NCBI RefSeq assembly: GCF_018130165.1
Contig: NZ_JAFCLZ010000015.1
Location: 62,001 to 126,000, forward strand
DNA length: 64,000 nucleotides
Origin: Bradyrhizobium sp. JYMT SZCCT0180
GTDB taxonomy: Bacteria; Pseudomonadota; Alphaproteobacteria; Rhizobiales; Xanthobacteraceae
Reading direction: 5' to 3'
Both the position numbers and the translations under genes were made by a program. Positions within the stretch are counted from its first letter, which is position 1, and each line of letters opens with the position of its first letter. This document shows positions 54,860 to 63,971 of this stretch, in pieces. The notes below the pieces were generated by a model. It saw only the letters and a list, made by a program, of their open reading frames with translations, was not told the DNA's origin and searched no databases.

Positions 54860-55654
54860 GTGAACATCGATCTTTCGGGAAAAACCGCGCTGGTGACGGG
54901 CTCGACCGCCGGCATCGGACACGCTATCGCCAAGAGCCTCGCCGCGACCGGCGCCAGCGTGGTCGTCAATGGACGATCGCAAGCCAAGGTCGATGCCGCG
55001 TCAGCTGCAATCACCAAGGCCGTTCCCGGCGCCAAGGTCCGCGGTGTGGCCGCCGATGTATCGACCGTCGCGGGATGCAAGGCGCTGCTGGCCGCGCTGC
55101 CCAGCGTCGACATCCTGATCAACAATGCCGGGATATTCGAGCCCAAGGGCTTCTTCGATATTCCCGACGAGGACTGGAGCCGCTTCTACGAGGTCAACGT
55201 GATGTCGGGCGTGCGGCTGTCGCGCGCCTATATGCCGGGCATGTTGACGCGCAATTGGGGCCGCATCGTTTTCATTTCCTCGGAATCCGGGCTGAACATT
55301 CCAAAGGAGATGATCCATTACGGCATGACCAAGACCGCGCAGCTCGCGGTCGCGCGGGGCCTTGCGGAACTGACCCGCGGTACCGCGGTGACGGTCAACT
55401 CGGTATTGCCGGGGCCGACGATGTCGGAGGGCGTCGAGACCTTCGTCAGGGATCTGGCCAAGCAGAATGGCCAGTCGGTGGAAGAGGCAGCTTCCAGCTT
55501 CGTGAAACAGCATCGCCCGACCTCGCTGCTGCAGCGCTTTGCCAGCGTTCAGGAGATCGCCAACATGGCGGTCTATGTCAGCTCGAAGGAAGCCTCCGCC
55601 ACCAACGGCGCCGCGCTCCGTGTCGAAGGCGGGATCGTGCAAACCATCGCGTGA
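54860..55654 (+). CDS. Short-chain dehydrogenase/reductase
   Basis: A 264-residue classical SDR, MNIDLSGKTALVTGSTAGIG, with the cofactor motif at residues 14-20, NNAG at 88-91, and catalytic Ser141, Tyr154 and Lys158 (YGMTK). The Gly38-Arg39 pair after the second strand suggests NADP(H). The start is a GTG after GGAGAT; an earlier start at 54794 has no ribosome-binding site. Substrate unknown. It is followed by a two-way terminator. Confidence 0.87.
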   Translation: MNIDLSGKTALVTGSTAGIGHAIAKSLAATGASVVVNGRSQAKVDAASAAITKAVPGAKVRGVAADVSTVAGCKALLAALPSVDILINNAGIFEPKGFFDIPDEDWSRFYEVNVMSGVRLSRAYMPGMLTRNWGRIVFISSESGLNIPKEMIHYGMTKTAQLAVARGLAELTRGTAVTVNSVLPGPTMSEGVETFVRDLAKQNGQSVEEAASSFVKQHRPTSLLQRFASVQEIANMAVYVSSKEASATNGAALRVEGGIVQTIA

Positions 55655-55718
55655 GGCGGTGCCGGCGCGTGTGCACGGTGCGGCGTCGCATATCCGACTA
55701 GCGCGAACTGCCCAAGAC

Positions 55719-55750
55719 AAAAAGGGCCGCCATTTCGGGCGGCCCTTTTT
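55719..55750. terminator. Bidirectional intrinsic terminator
   Basis: AAAAAGGGCCGCC (55719-55731), loop ATTTCG, then GGCGGCCCTTTTT (55738-55750). A-run on one side and T-run on the other let it end both the plus-strand SDR and the minus-strand Gly/Tyr-rich gene. Confidence 0.9.
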
Positions 55751-55757
55751 AGTGCAA

Positions 55758-56165
55758 CTACCAGCGGCGGTAGTAAGCGCGATGGTACCGTGGACCGTAA
55801 TAGCGCGGACCGTAGGCGTAGACCGGACGATATACGCGGCGAACATAGGGACCGCCATAGTAGCCGCCGTAGTAGGCCGGTGCGTAACCACCACCATAAT
55901 AGGCGGGCGCGTACCCGCCGCCGTAATACGCTGGCGCATAGCCGCCGCCATAGTACCCGTAGCCTGGGCCGTAATACCCGTAGCCTGGACCGTAGGCGTA
56001 AGCGTTCGACGCAATTCCGCCGATCACCGCGCCGGCGATCAATCCGCCAGCGATCCCCGGGAAAAATCCGCCGCCGCGCCAGCGCGCTTCCGCGGGCGAG
56101 GGTGCCGCGATCGCCGTCAAGCCCAGGACCGCCGCGGCGGTCAGAGCCAATACTGCCTTCCTCAT
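55758..56165 (-). CDS. Secreted Gly/Tyr-rich repeat protein
   Basis: A 135-residue protein. MRKAVLALTAAAVLGLTAIA with AEA at the cleavage site is a Sec signal peptide. After a short glycine-rich membrane-like segment (FFPGIAGGLIAGAVIGGIA), the rest is Gly, Tyr, Pro and Ala in repeats of GGGYAPAYY (three copies) and GPGYGYY, ending in Tyr/Arg-rich YYGPRYHRAYYRRW. Such proteins are common, uncharacterised envelope proteins in Bradyrhizobium. GGGAG lies before the ATG. Function unknown. The downstream end has the shared terminator. Confidence 0.8.
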   Translation of the reverse strand: MRKAVLALTAAAVLGLTAIAAPSPAEARWRGGGFFPGIAGGLIAGAVIGGIASNAYAYGPGYGYYGPGYGYYGGGYAPAYYGGGYAPAYYGGGYAPAYYGGYYGGPYVRRVYRPVYAYGPRYYGPRYHRAYYRRW

Positions 56166-56402
56166 GGGCCACTCCCTTCCAAAAATCACACGCAATCCAA
56201 ACATTCTAGGTCGAAGTTCGTTGCTTACCCAAGGACTTCCAGTGAGTTTGCGCGCGGATTTAATATTGATGAACGTTTGTTCAGCGCGGCCGATCCACCG
56301 CCTTGGCGAGGATCGTCGATTTCTTCGGGCATTGGAACTCAACGCTCCGTGAAATTACATTCTGTCGCAGGTGCGAAATGACAGGGTAGCCGCCCAAAGT
56401 TC
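56166..56402. other. Intergenic region
   Basis: Part of the gap between the Gly/Tyr-rich gene and the MDR gene, bounded on the right by the MITE-like element at 56403-56527. It contains no credible ORF and no clear regulatory signal. The promoter of the minus-strand Gly/Tyr-rich gene should lie here but was not resolved. Confidence 0.35.
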
Positions 56403-56527
56403 GTAGGGCGGGCAAAGCGACTTGTCCGGTGTAGCTCGAAGAGCGAGGGCGGCGGCGTGCCCACCATTCACGACAACGGTTCGGATAGATGGTGGGCACG
56501 GCGCTGGTGCGCCTTTGCCCACCCTAC
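56403..56527. repeat. MITE-like element, GTAGGG type
   Basis: Ends GTAGGGCGGGCAAAG and CTTTGCCCACCCTAC (ending 56527) are inverted repeats with one mismatch. An inner stem GTGCCCACCAT (56457-56467) and ATGGTGGGCAC (56489-56499) is perfect. The ends match the element at 6294-6457, so both are copies of one family. It lies just beyond the 3' end of the MDR gene. Confidence 0.72.
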
Positions 56528-56538
56528 GCAATCTCGAA

Positions 56539-57552
56539 CTACCAACCTTCCAGCACGATCTTGCCGCGCGACTTGCCGCTCTCCAGAAGCGCATGCGCGC
56601 GTTTGAGGTTGGCGGCGTTGATGCTGCCAAAGGTCTGGTCGAGCGTGGTGCGCAGCACGCCCTTGTCGATGAGGTCGGCAACGTCGTTCAGCAGCATATG
56701 CTGTGCGATCATGTCCGGCGTCTGGAACGACGAGCGCGTGAACATCGATTCCCAGTGCACCGAGATCGCCTTGCCCTTGAACGCGCTCATGGTGAATTCC
56801 GGGGGATCGTCGATCAGGCCGAACTTTCCCTGCGGCGCCATCAGGTCGGCGATTCCCTTGTAGTGCTGATCGGTGTAAGTGAGGCTGGCGACGAGGCCAA
56901 CCGGCGGCACTTTCAGCTGCTCGATTTGCTCCTTCATCGGCTTGCCGTGATCGATCACGGCATGCGCGCCGAGATCGAGGCACCACTTTTTCGACTCCGG
57001 CCGGGTCGCGGTGGCAACCACGGTGAGGCCGGTGAGGCGGCGTGCGAGCTGGATCAGGATCGAGCCGACGCCCCCGGCGCCGCCGGTAATCAACAGCGTA
57101 CGCGGATCGACGCTCTTGCCCGGCACCGCGCCGAGCCGGTCGAACAACAACTCCCAGGCGGTGATCGAGGTCAGTGGTAGCGCTGCGGCCTGCGCGTAGG
57201 AGAGCGATTTCGGCTTCTTGCCGACGATGCGTTCGTCGACCAGATGGAATTCCGAGTTGGTGCCCTGGCGCAGGATCGAGCCGGCGTAGAACACTTCATC
57301 GCCTGGCCTGAACAGCGTCACGTCAGGCCCGACCGCATCAACGACACCGGCCGCGTCATAGCCCAAAATCTTGGTCTCGCCTTCGGTCGGCGCGGCGCGC
57401 TTGCGCACCTTGTAATCGACCGGATTGGCCGAGATCGCCTTCACGGCGACGCGGACGTCGCGGCCTTTCGGCTCCGGCTTGGCGGTCTCGAAATCGATCA
57501 GCGAATTCGCGTCCTCGATCGGGAGCGATTTTTGGTATCCGACGGCCTTCAT
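56539..57552 (-). CDS. Zinc-independent MDR alcohol dehydrogenase/quinone reductase
   Basis: A 337-residue medium-chain dehydrogenase/reductase with N-terminal NPVDYKVRKR and GYDAAGVVDAVGPDV and the cofactor motif TGGAGGVGSILIQLARRLTG near residue 156. The zinc ligands of true alcohol dehydrogenases are absent, as in quinone or enoyl reductases. It probably uses NADPH. It is divergent from an HxlR regulator, an arrangement typical of quinone or electrophile-responsive reductase genes, which suggests induction by such stress. Confidence 0.85.
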   Translation of the reverse strand: MKAVGYQKSLPIEDANSLIDFETAKPEPKGRDVRVAVKAISANPVDYKVRKRAAPTEGETKILGYDAAGVVDAVGPDVTLFRPGDEVFYAGSILRQGTNSEFHLVDERIVGKKPKSLSYAQAAALPLTSITAWELLFDRLGAVPGKSVDPRTLLITGGAGGVGSILIQLARRLTGLTVVATATRPESKKWCLDLGAHAVIDHGKPMKEQIEQLKVPPVGLVASLTYTDQHYKGIADLMAPQGKFGLIDDPPEFTMSAFKGKAISVHWESMFTRSSFQTPDMIAQHMLLNDVADLIDKGVLRTTLDQTFGSINAANLKRAHALLESGKSRGKIVLEGW

Positions 57553-57671
57553 GGCTGTTGTCTCCTGTCAGTTCTGTGCGATTGAGCCTACCTGTCGCGC
57601 TGGCGTCAATTTGGCAAGTACTGTAAAATCGGGGAACTAGTCCCTGTTTGGATACTATTGGAAAATAACGC

Positions 57672-58049
57672 ATGAAAAGGCGGAATTTTGCTCATCGGCC
57701 CGGCTGCTCGGTGGAAGCCACCCTCGATCTGATCGACGGCAAGTGGAAGGGCGTGATCCTGTTCCATCTGCAGGCCGGTACCCAGCGATTTGGGGAGTTG
57801 CGGCGGCGGATGCCCGGCATTACCCAGCGCATGCTGACCAAGCAGCTGCGCGCGCTGGAGGATGACAAACTGGTGGTCCGCAAGGTCTATGCCGAGGTGC
57901 CGCCGCGGGTCGAGTATACCCTCTCGGAGCTCGGCGAGAGCCTGCGCCCCGTGATCGATACGCTGAAGGCGTGGGGGGAGAGCCATCGGGACCGGCTGTC
58001 CTGTGGACCTGCGTCGGAAACCATCGAAACGCCTGATCGCGCAGCGTAG
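57672..58049 (+). CDS. HxlR family transcriptional regulator
   Basis: A 125-residue winged-helix regulator starting MKRRNFAHRPGCSVEATLDL. It has the DGKWKGVILFHL and RFGELRRRMPGITQRMLTKQ helix-turn-helix, then VVRKVYAEVPPRVEYTLSEL wing. Cys12 lies where HypR/YodB-type members carry their redox-sensing cysteine. It likely represses the divergent MDR gene. GGGACTAGTCCC-like symmetry near 57637-57648 may be part of its operator. Confidence 0.85.
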   Translation: MKRRNFAHRPGCSVEATLDLIDGKWKGVILFHLQAGTQRFGELRRRMPGITQRMLTKQLRALEDDKLVVRKVYAEVPPRVEYTLSELGESLRPVIDTLKAWGESHRDRLSCGPASETIETPDRAA

Positions 58050-58123
58050 TTGTGTACCGCTTTGTCTTCTCTCGTTGCCGCCCCGCATCTATATCTGACG
58101 CACCAAATTACGGGATTTCCTGC

Positions 58124-59515
58124 ATGTTGATTCCCTCTCTTGCCCTGCTACTGGTTTCCGCGATCGTTGCCACGCCGGCGCTGGCGCAGGACCGCCGCGT
58201 GCCGTCGTCGGGAGCCGAGCTGCGGCTATCCTTTGCGCCGATCGTGCAGCGGGTGCAGCCGGCGGTGGTCAACGTCTATGCCGCCAAGACCGTGCAGAAC
58301 CGCAATCCCTTGCTGGACGATCCGATCTTCCGCCGCTTCTTCGGCGTACCCGGCCAGCAGCCCGAGCAGATGCAGCGTTCGCTGGGTTCGGGCGTGATGG
58401 TCGACGCCTCCGGTCTCGTCGTCACCAACAACCACGTCATCGAGGGCGCCGATCAGGTCAAGATATCGCTGGCCGACAAGCGCGAATTCGAAGCCGAGAT
58501 CGTGCTGAAAGACAGCCGCACCGATCTCGCCGTGCTGCGCATCAAGGACTCCAAGGAGAAGTTCACGACGATCGACTTTGCCAATTCCGATGAATTGCTG
58601 GTCGGCGACGTCGTGCTCGCGATCGGCAATCCCTTTGGCGTCGGCCAGACCGTGACGCAAGGCATCATCTCGGCGCTGGCGCGCACGCAAGTAGGCATCA
58701 CCGACTACCAGTTCTTCATTCAGACCGATGCCGCGATCAACCCCGGCAATTCCGGCGGCGCGCTGGTCGACATGACCGGCAAGCTTGCCGGCATCAACAC
58801 CGCGATTTTCTCGCGCTCCGGCGGCTCGCAGGGCATCGGCTTTGCGATTCCCGCCAACATGGTGCGCGTGGTCGTGGCCTCCGCCAAGAGCGGCGGCAAG
58901 GCGGTGAAGCGCCCGTATCTCGGCGCCAGGTTGCAGGCGGTGACGCCCGAGATCGCGGAGACGCTGGGGCTCAAATCGCCGACCGGTGCGCTGGTCGCTA
59001 ACGTCGCGGCGAACAGCCCGGCAGCGCGCGCCGGACTGAAACTGTCCGACCTGATTACCTCGATCGACGGACAGGTGATCGACGATCCCAACGCGTTCGA
59101 CTATCGCTTCGCCACCCGTCCATTGGGTGGTTCGGCGCAGATCGACGTGCAGCGCGCCGGCAAGACCGTGAAGCTGACGGTGCCATTGGAAACTGCGCCC
59201 GATACCAATCGCGATGAGATCGTGCTGACCGCGCGCTCGCCGTTCCAGGGCGCGAAGGTCGCCAACATCTCGCCGGCGGTGGCTGATGAGCTGCGGCTCG
59301 ACGCTTCGACCGAAGGCGTCGTCGTGATCGATCTCGCCGATGGCGGAACGGCCGCCGGCGTCGGCTTCCAGAAGGGCGACATCATCCTCGCGGTCAATAG
59401 CCAGAAGATCGCCAAGACCAGCGATCTCGACAAGGCGTCAAAGACCTCGGCACGGATCTGGCGCATCACGGTGGTGCGCGGCGGCCAGCAGATCAACGTG
59501 ACGCTCGGCGGATGA
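58124..59515 (+). CDS. Deg/HtrA-type periplasmic serine protease
   Basis: A 463-residue protein with a signal peptide (MLIPSLALLLVSAIVATPAL with ALA-Q cleavage), a trypsin-like domain and two PDZ domains. The triad is His104 (TNNHVIEG), Asp134 (SRTDLAVLRI) and Ser210 (NPGNSGGALV). It degrades or refolds damaged envelope proteins. An in-frame ATG at 58052 would add 24 non-signal residues and was not used. Its stop overlaps the rarA start by 4 nt. Confidence 0.9.
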   Translation: MLIPSLALLLVSAIVATPALAQDRRVPSSGAELRLSFAPIVQRVQPAVVNVYAAKTVQNRNPLLDDPIFRRFFGVPGQQPEQMQRSLGSGVMVDASGLVVTNNHVIEGADQVKISLADKREFEAEIVLKDSRTDLAVLRIKDSKEKFTTIDFANSDELLVGDVVLAIGNPFGVGQTVTQGIISALARTQVGITDYQFFIQTDAAINPGNSGGALVDMTGKLAGINTAIFSRSGGSQGIGFAIPANMVRVVVASAKSGGKAVKRPYLGARLQAVTPEIAETLGLKSPTGALVANVAANSPAARAGLKLSDLITSIDGQVIDDPNAFDYRFATRPLGGSAQIDVQRAGKTVKLTVPLETAPDTNRDEIVLTARSPFQGAKVANISPAVADELRLDASTEGVVVIDLADGGTAAGVGFQKGDIILAVNSQKIAKTSDLDKASKTSARIWRITVVRGGQQINVTLGG

Positions 59516-60855
59516 GCCCGAAGCAGCCACGCGAAGCTGCCAACCTCTTTGCCGCGGCAGGGATGGAGCAGGACGCGCCACGTCCGCTGCCGGACCGGCT
59601 GCGCCCGCAGTCGCTGTCCGATGTCGTCGGCCAGGATCACATCCTCGGCCCCGACGGCGCGCTGACGCGGATGCTGGAAACGCGCACGCTGGGCTCGCTG
59701 GTGTTTTGGGGGCCACCCGGCACCGGCAAGACCACCGTGGCGCGGCTGCTTGCCGATGCCACCGAACTGCATTTCGAACAGATCTCCGCGGTTTTTTCCG
59801 GCGTCGCCGATCTGAAGAAAGTGTTCGATGCCGCGCGCGCCCGCCGCGAGACCGGCAAGGGCACGCTGCTGTTCGTCGACGAGGTGCATCGCTTCAACCG
59901 CGCGCAGCAGGATTCGTTTCTGCCCGTGATGGAAGACGGCACCGTGGTGCTGGTCGGCGCCACCACCGAAAACCCGTCGTTCGAACTCAACGCGGCGCTT
60001 CTCTCGCGAGCGCGCGTGCTGGTGTTTCATTCGCTCGATCCTGGGGCGGTGGAACAGCTCTACGCCCATGCCGAAAAGATCGAAGGCAAGAAGCTGCCGC
60101 TCGATGCCGAGGCCCGCGCCGTGCTGGTGCGGATGGCCGACGGCGACGGCCGCGCCGCGCTGACGCTGGCCGAAGAAGTCTGGCGCGCCGCGCGCAAGGG
60201 CGAAGTCTTCAACGCCGAGAAATTGCAGGACATCCTGCAGCGCCGCGCACCGATCTACGACAAATCCGCCGACGGCCACTACAATTTGATCTCGGCGCTG
60301 CATAAGGCGGTGCGCGGCTCCGATCCGGATGCGGCGCTGTATTATCTCGCGCGCATGATGGATGCCGGCGAGGATCCGCTGTTTCTGGCGCGACGGGTGG
60401 TGCGCATGGCGGTGGAGGACATTGGCCTTGCCGATCCGCAGGCGCTGGTGATCTGCAACGCCGCGAAGGATGCCTATGATTTCCTCGGCCATCCCGAGGG
60501 CGAACTGGCGATTGCGCAGGCCGTGATCTATCTGGCCACTGCGCCGAAATCGAACGCCGCCTACAAGGCCTTTGGCGCCGCGATGCGCACGGCGAAGGAG
60601 GGCGGTTCGCTGCTGCCGCCAAAACACATTCTCAACTCGCCGACCAAGCTGATGAAGTCGGAAGGCTACGGTTCCGGTTACGAATACGACCACGATGTGC
60701 CCGATGCGTTTTCCGGCCAGGACTATTTCCCGGAAGCGCTGGGACGCCAGACATTTTATGATCCGCCCGACCGCGGCTTCGAGCGCGAAATCCGCAAGCG
60801 GCTGGATTATTGGGCGAAGCTGCGGCGCGAGCGCGGCGGGGGAAGTGCTGAATGA
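59512..60855 (+). CDS. rarA: Replication-associated recombination protein A (MgsA/WRNIP1 family)
   Basis: A 447-residue AAA+ ATPase with Walker A GPPGTGKTTVARLLAD and Walker B LLFVDEVHRFNRAQQD, plus sensor GATTENPSFELN. The C-terminal MgsA domain (GLADPQALVICNAAKDAYDF, LLPPKHILNSPTKLMKSEGY) is typical. It forms a tetramer at stalled forks with SSB. It overlaps both neighbours by 4 nt (ATGA), so the three genes are one operon. Confidence 0.93.
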   Translation: MSPKQPREAANLFAAAGMEQDAPRPLPDRLRPQSLSDVVGQDHILGPDGALTRMLETRTLGSLVFWGPPGTGKTTVARLLADATELHFEQISAVFSGVADLKKVFDAARARRETGKGTLLFVDEVHRFNRAQQDSFLPVMEDGTVVLVGATTENPSFELNAALLSRARVLVFHSLDPGAVEQLYAHAEKIEGKKLPLDAEARAVLVRMADGDGRAALTLAEEVWRAARKGEVFNAEKLQDILQRRAPIYDKSADGHYNLISALHKAVRGSDPDAALYYLARMMDAGEDPLFLARRVVRMAVEDIGLADPQALVICNAAKDAYDFLGHPEGELAIAQAVIYLATAPKSNAAYKAFGAAMRTAKEGGSLLPPKHILNSPTKLMKSEGYGSGYEYDHDVPDAFSGQDYFPEALGRQTFYDPPDRGFEREIRKRLDYWAKLRRERGGGSAE

Positions 60856-61562
60856 TGGGTCTGATGTGCCGTGGCTTGTTCGCTTTCGGGTGCGCGCTTC
60901 TTGCGGTGGGGTTTGCGCATTCCGCGTCGGCTGACACCGTGGAAGTTGCACCGGGGATACAGGTGACGAAGCGTACCTATGCGGCCCCGAGCAAGGAACA
61001 GCCGTTCTTTGGCTTTGAAGCCAAGACCGCGGCGCAACGGGAGGAGGACGACAAGTTCGTCAAGGCACTGGTGCAGGCAGCCGGGACCAAAGAGAAGGCC
61101 CTCGACGAAGTGGTCAAGCGTGGTTGGCGGGCGCTTGGATCGGGCAAGTACCCCGAAGCTGCACTGCGATTCAACCAGGCCTATCTCGTGGCTCCCGAAC
61201 AGAGCGTCGTCTATCACGGCCTGGCGGCGATAGCGCAAATCCGCTTCAAGGATCTCGAATACGCCGAAGAGCTGTTCCGGATTGCGCAGAAGCAGCCCAA
61301 TCCGTTGAAGATGTTGAATGCTGACTACGGGCGGGTGCTGCTGGTCGCCAAGCGTCCGAAGGAGGCGCAGCCGGTGCTGGAGCAGGCGGTCAAGGACACG
61401 CCGGACTTCGGCGACGCCTGGATCAATCTCGCCCACGCCCGCCTGCAAAATGGCGACCGCGACGCCGCCTGCGCGGCGGCTGATGTGGCGATGAAACAGC
61501 GTCCGTCGTCCAATGCGGCCGTCGATCTCAACAAGTTGAGGAATGACGCGCAGTGCAAGTGA
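60852..61562 (+). CDS. Secreted tetratricopeptide-repeat protein
   Basis: A 236-residue protein with an N-terminal signal peptide (GLFAFGCALLAVGFAHSASA) and about three TPR-like helices (GSGKYPEAALRFNQAYLVAP, YAEELFRIAQKQPN, DAWINLAHARLQNGDRDAAC). It probably sits in the periplasm as a protein-interaction scaffold. Its start overlaps rarA by 4 nt. Function unknown. It is convergent with the alpha/beta hydrolase gene, only 6 nt away. Confidence 0.8.
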   Translation: MMGLMCRGLFAFGCALLAVGFAHSASADTVEVAPGIQVTKRTYAAPSKEQPFFGFEAKTAAQREEDDKFVKALVQAAGTKEKALDEVVKRGWRALGSGKYPEAALRFNQAYLVAPEQSVVYHGLAAIAQIRFKDLEYAEELFRIAQKQPNPLKMLNADYGRVLLVAKRPKEAQPVLEQAVKDTPDFGDAWINLAHARLQNGDRDAACAAADVAMKQRPSSNAAVDLNKLRNDAQCK

Positions 61563-61568
61563 GATCCA

Positions 61569-62522
61569 TCACTTCCCCGTCTTCACAAATTCCAGAATTT
61601 CGTCGGTCAGCCGCGTATCTGACGTGTTGATCGCGTAGACCTCCGACATGTGGCTGTGCTGCGGCAGCATGAAGGTGCGCGCGCACCCCTCGGCGCTTTT
61701 GCAGGTGGCCTGTTTCAGCAATTCGTATTGCTCGATGAAGCGCGGTGGATCGAGTTCGGCGGCAGTGGCCATCAATGGTATTTTTGTTTCCAGCAAGCCT
61801 CGCAGCGAAGATCGTTCGGCATAGCGCGAGGGATCGGAACCGAAATAGGTGATCTCGGCGTCGCCGACCGGCGATGCCGTCAGGTCGTAGATGCCGGAGA
61901 CCATGATTGCGCCCGCAAGCCCGCCGCCCTTCACCTTGTGAAGCTCGGGATGCGATACGTAGTTGGCGACATGCACCGCGCCCGCGGATTGCCCCATCAG
62001 GAAGATACGCGCCGGATCGCCGCCACGCTCGCGGATTTTCTCGCTCACCCATTGCACCACCGACGCAAGGTCTTCGGCGCTGGCCGGATACACGAATTGC
62101 GGCGCCAGGCGGTAGGTGGCGTTGACGCCGACGAAGCCGTTCTTCACCGCCCACAGCATGATGTTGTCGTAAAAGGGGCTGCCGGGATTGCGCTTGTTGC
62201 CGGCAACGAAGCCGCCGCCGTGGATGAAGATCAGCACCGGTCGGGCGGATGAATTGGTGTCCGGCGTAAACACGTCGAGCAGATGCCGATCCGCCGGGCC
62301 GTATTTGACGTCGCGCTCGGTCTTGATGCCCTCGTAGGGCTCCTTTTGCTGCATTGGCGCGTAGAGCGCGGCGGTCTTGGGCGGGTCGATGGTGCGCCCG
62401 AGCTCCAGCAGCTTCCACGCCAGATCTTCGGACATCGCCGGCTGCTGTGCGGGGGCTGAACCCGCCCAGATGGCTGCGGTCACGGCCAGGAACATCTTCA
62501 CGGCCCATGTCGTCGATTTCAT
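61569..62522 (-). CDS. Secreted alpha/beta hydrolase (hormone-sensitive lipase-like)
   Basis: A 317-residue protein. MKSTTWAVKMFLAVTAAIWA with AQQ at the end is a signal peptide. The oxyanion HGGGFVAGN motif and nucleophile GQSAGAVH place it in the HSL/carboxylesterase group; the likely histidine is in HSHMSEV. An ATG 8 codons earlier would give an unlikely signal peptide. Probably an esterase exported to the periplasm. Substrate unknown. Confidence 0.85.
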   Translation of the reverse strand: MKSTTWAVKMFLAVTAAIWAGSAPAQQPAMSEDLAWKLLELGRTIDPPKTAALYAPMQQKEPYEGIKTERDVKYGPADRHLLDVFTPDTNSSARPVLIFIHGGGFVAGNKRNPGSPFYDNIMLWAVKNGFVGVNATYRLAPQFVYPASAEDLASVVQWVSEKIRERGGDPARIFLMGQSAGAVHVANYVSHPELHKVKGGGLAGAIMVSGIYDLTASPVGDAEITYFGSDPSRYAERSSLRGLLETKIPLMATAAELDPPRFIEQYELLKQATCKSAEGCARTFMLPQHSHMSEVYAINTSDTRLTDEILEFVKTGK

Positions 62523-62771
62523 CCCGCAACTCCCGTTTGCTTCCAAACCATGATCCGGCCGCTGGCTGTCTGGCCGCCGACCAGGCGGACAAGCTTCCGC
62601 ACGCGACCCGCCACACCACTATCAGGTGGATTTGGCGCGAGGCCAAATGCAGCGGAAATTGAACCCGGATCGGCCGGGTTTTGCTCCGACATTCGCCGAA
62701 ACAGGCCGATTCACCGTGACGATTCGCTGCTTTTGCGCTAGGCAACGGCCTTATCCGGAGCCAGCCAAATC

Positions 62772-63971
62772 ATGAGCCGTCGCGTCAAAAAACCTCTCCG
62801 CCCGGCGGGCGACCGCCCCAAGGGCGCGCGTCCCTATCGGGGCTCGAAAGCCGAGCGGCCGGCTCATCGTCCGGGCGGCAAGCCGCCGGCGCGTTTTGCG
62901 GCCGCGGCGTCCCGCGCGCCGAAACCGGCGCCCTATGTTCCAGAGCCGGAGAAAGTGGTCGCCGAGCCGCCGCCGCTGCCGACCAAGGTCCAGACCGTGG
63001 TCGTGACCGCGGATGAGAACAACATGCGCGTCGATCGCTTCCTCGAGGCACGTTTCCCGGGCCTGTCGTTCTCCCACATCCAGCGCATCGTCCGCAAAGG
63101 CGAGCTGCGCGTCAACGGCAAGCGCGCCGACAGCAAGGACCGGATCGAGGAGGGGCAGAGCATCCGGATTCCGCCGCTCAAGCTCGATACGCCGAAGGTC
63201 GGCGGCACGCTCTCGGAAGCCGCGACCAAGACGCTGCAGGCGCTCAAGGACATGATCCTGTTCGAGGACGCCGACGTCATGGTGCTGAACAAGCCCGCGG
63301 GGCTTGCGGTGCAGGGCGGCTCCGGCATCACGCGCAATGTCGACGACATGCTCGAAGTGATGCGCGACGCCAAGGGACAAAAACCAAGACTGGTGCACCG
63401 GCTGGACCGCGAAACGTCGGGCTGTTTGTTGATCGCGAAGACGCGCTTTGCCGCCACCGCGCTGACCGGCTCGTTCCGCCATCGCTCGGCGCGGAAAATC
63501 TACTGGGCAATGGTGGCGGGCGTACCGAAGCCGAAGCAGGGCCGCATCTCGACCTATCTCGCCAAGGAAGAGAGTGAGGACGACACCATCATGCGGATCG
63601 CCAAGCATGGCGACGAAGGCGCCAGCCACGCGGTGACCTATTACGCCGTGGTCGAGACCTCGGCGCAAAAACTCGCCTGGGTGTCGCTGAAGCCGGTGAC
63701 CGGGCGCACCCATCAATTGCGCGCGCATATGGCGCATATCGACCATGCCATCGTCGGCGATCCCAAATACTTCAACAAGGAAAACTGGGATCTGCCGGGC
63801 GGCATCCAGAACCGCCTGCATCTCCTGGCGCGCCGGATCGTGATCCCGCATCCGCGTGGCGGCGTGATCGACGCGACCGCGCCCCTGCCGCCGCACATGC
63901 TGCAGTCCTGGAACCTGCTCGGCCTCGAGGCCGACCGCTTCGATCCGATCGAGAACGCGCCGGAGGAGTAG
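62772..63971 (+). CDS. RluA family pseudouridine synthase
   Basis: A 399-residue enzyme. Residues 1-70 are a basic, Pro/Arg/Ala-rich extension. An S4 RNA-binding domain follows (MRVDRFLEARFPGLSFSHIQ). The catalytic aspartate is in VHRLDRETSGCLLIAKT, and the C-terminal part has VTGRTHQLRAHMAHIDHAIV. It isomerises uridines in rRNA, most like RluC/RluD. The exact target cannot be told. A possible next gene start (ATG at 63988) lies at the window edge. Confidence 0.9.
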   Translation: MSRRVKKPLRPAGDRPKGARPYRGSKAERPAHRPGGKPPARFAAAASRAPKPAPYVPEPEKVVAEPPPLPTKVQTVVVTADENNMRVDRFLEARFPGLSFSHIQRIVRKGELRVNGKRADSKDRIEEGQSIRIPPLKLDTPKVGGTLSEAATKTLQALKDMILFEDADVMVLNKPAGLAVQGGSGITRNVDDMLEVMRDAKGQKPRLVHRLDRETSGCLLIAKTRFAATALTGSFRHRSARKIYWAMVAGVPKPKQGRISTYLAKEESEDDTIMRIAKHGDEGASHAVTYYAVVETSAQKLAWVSLKPVTGRTHQLRAHMAHIDHAIVGDPKYFNKENWDLPGGIQNRLHLLARRIVIPHPRGGVIDATAPLPPHMLQSWNLLGLEADRFDPIENAPEE

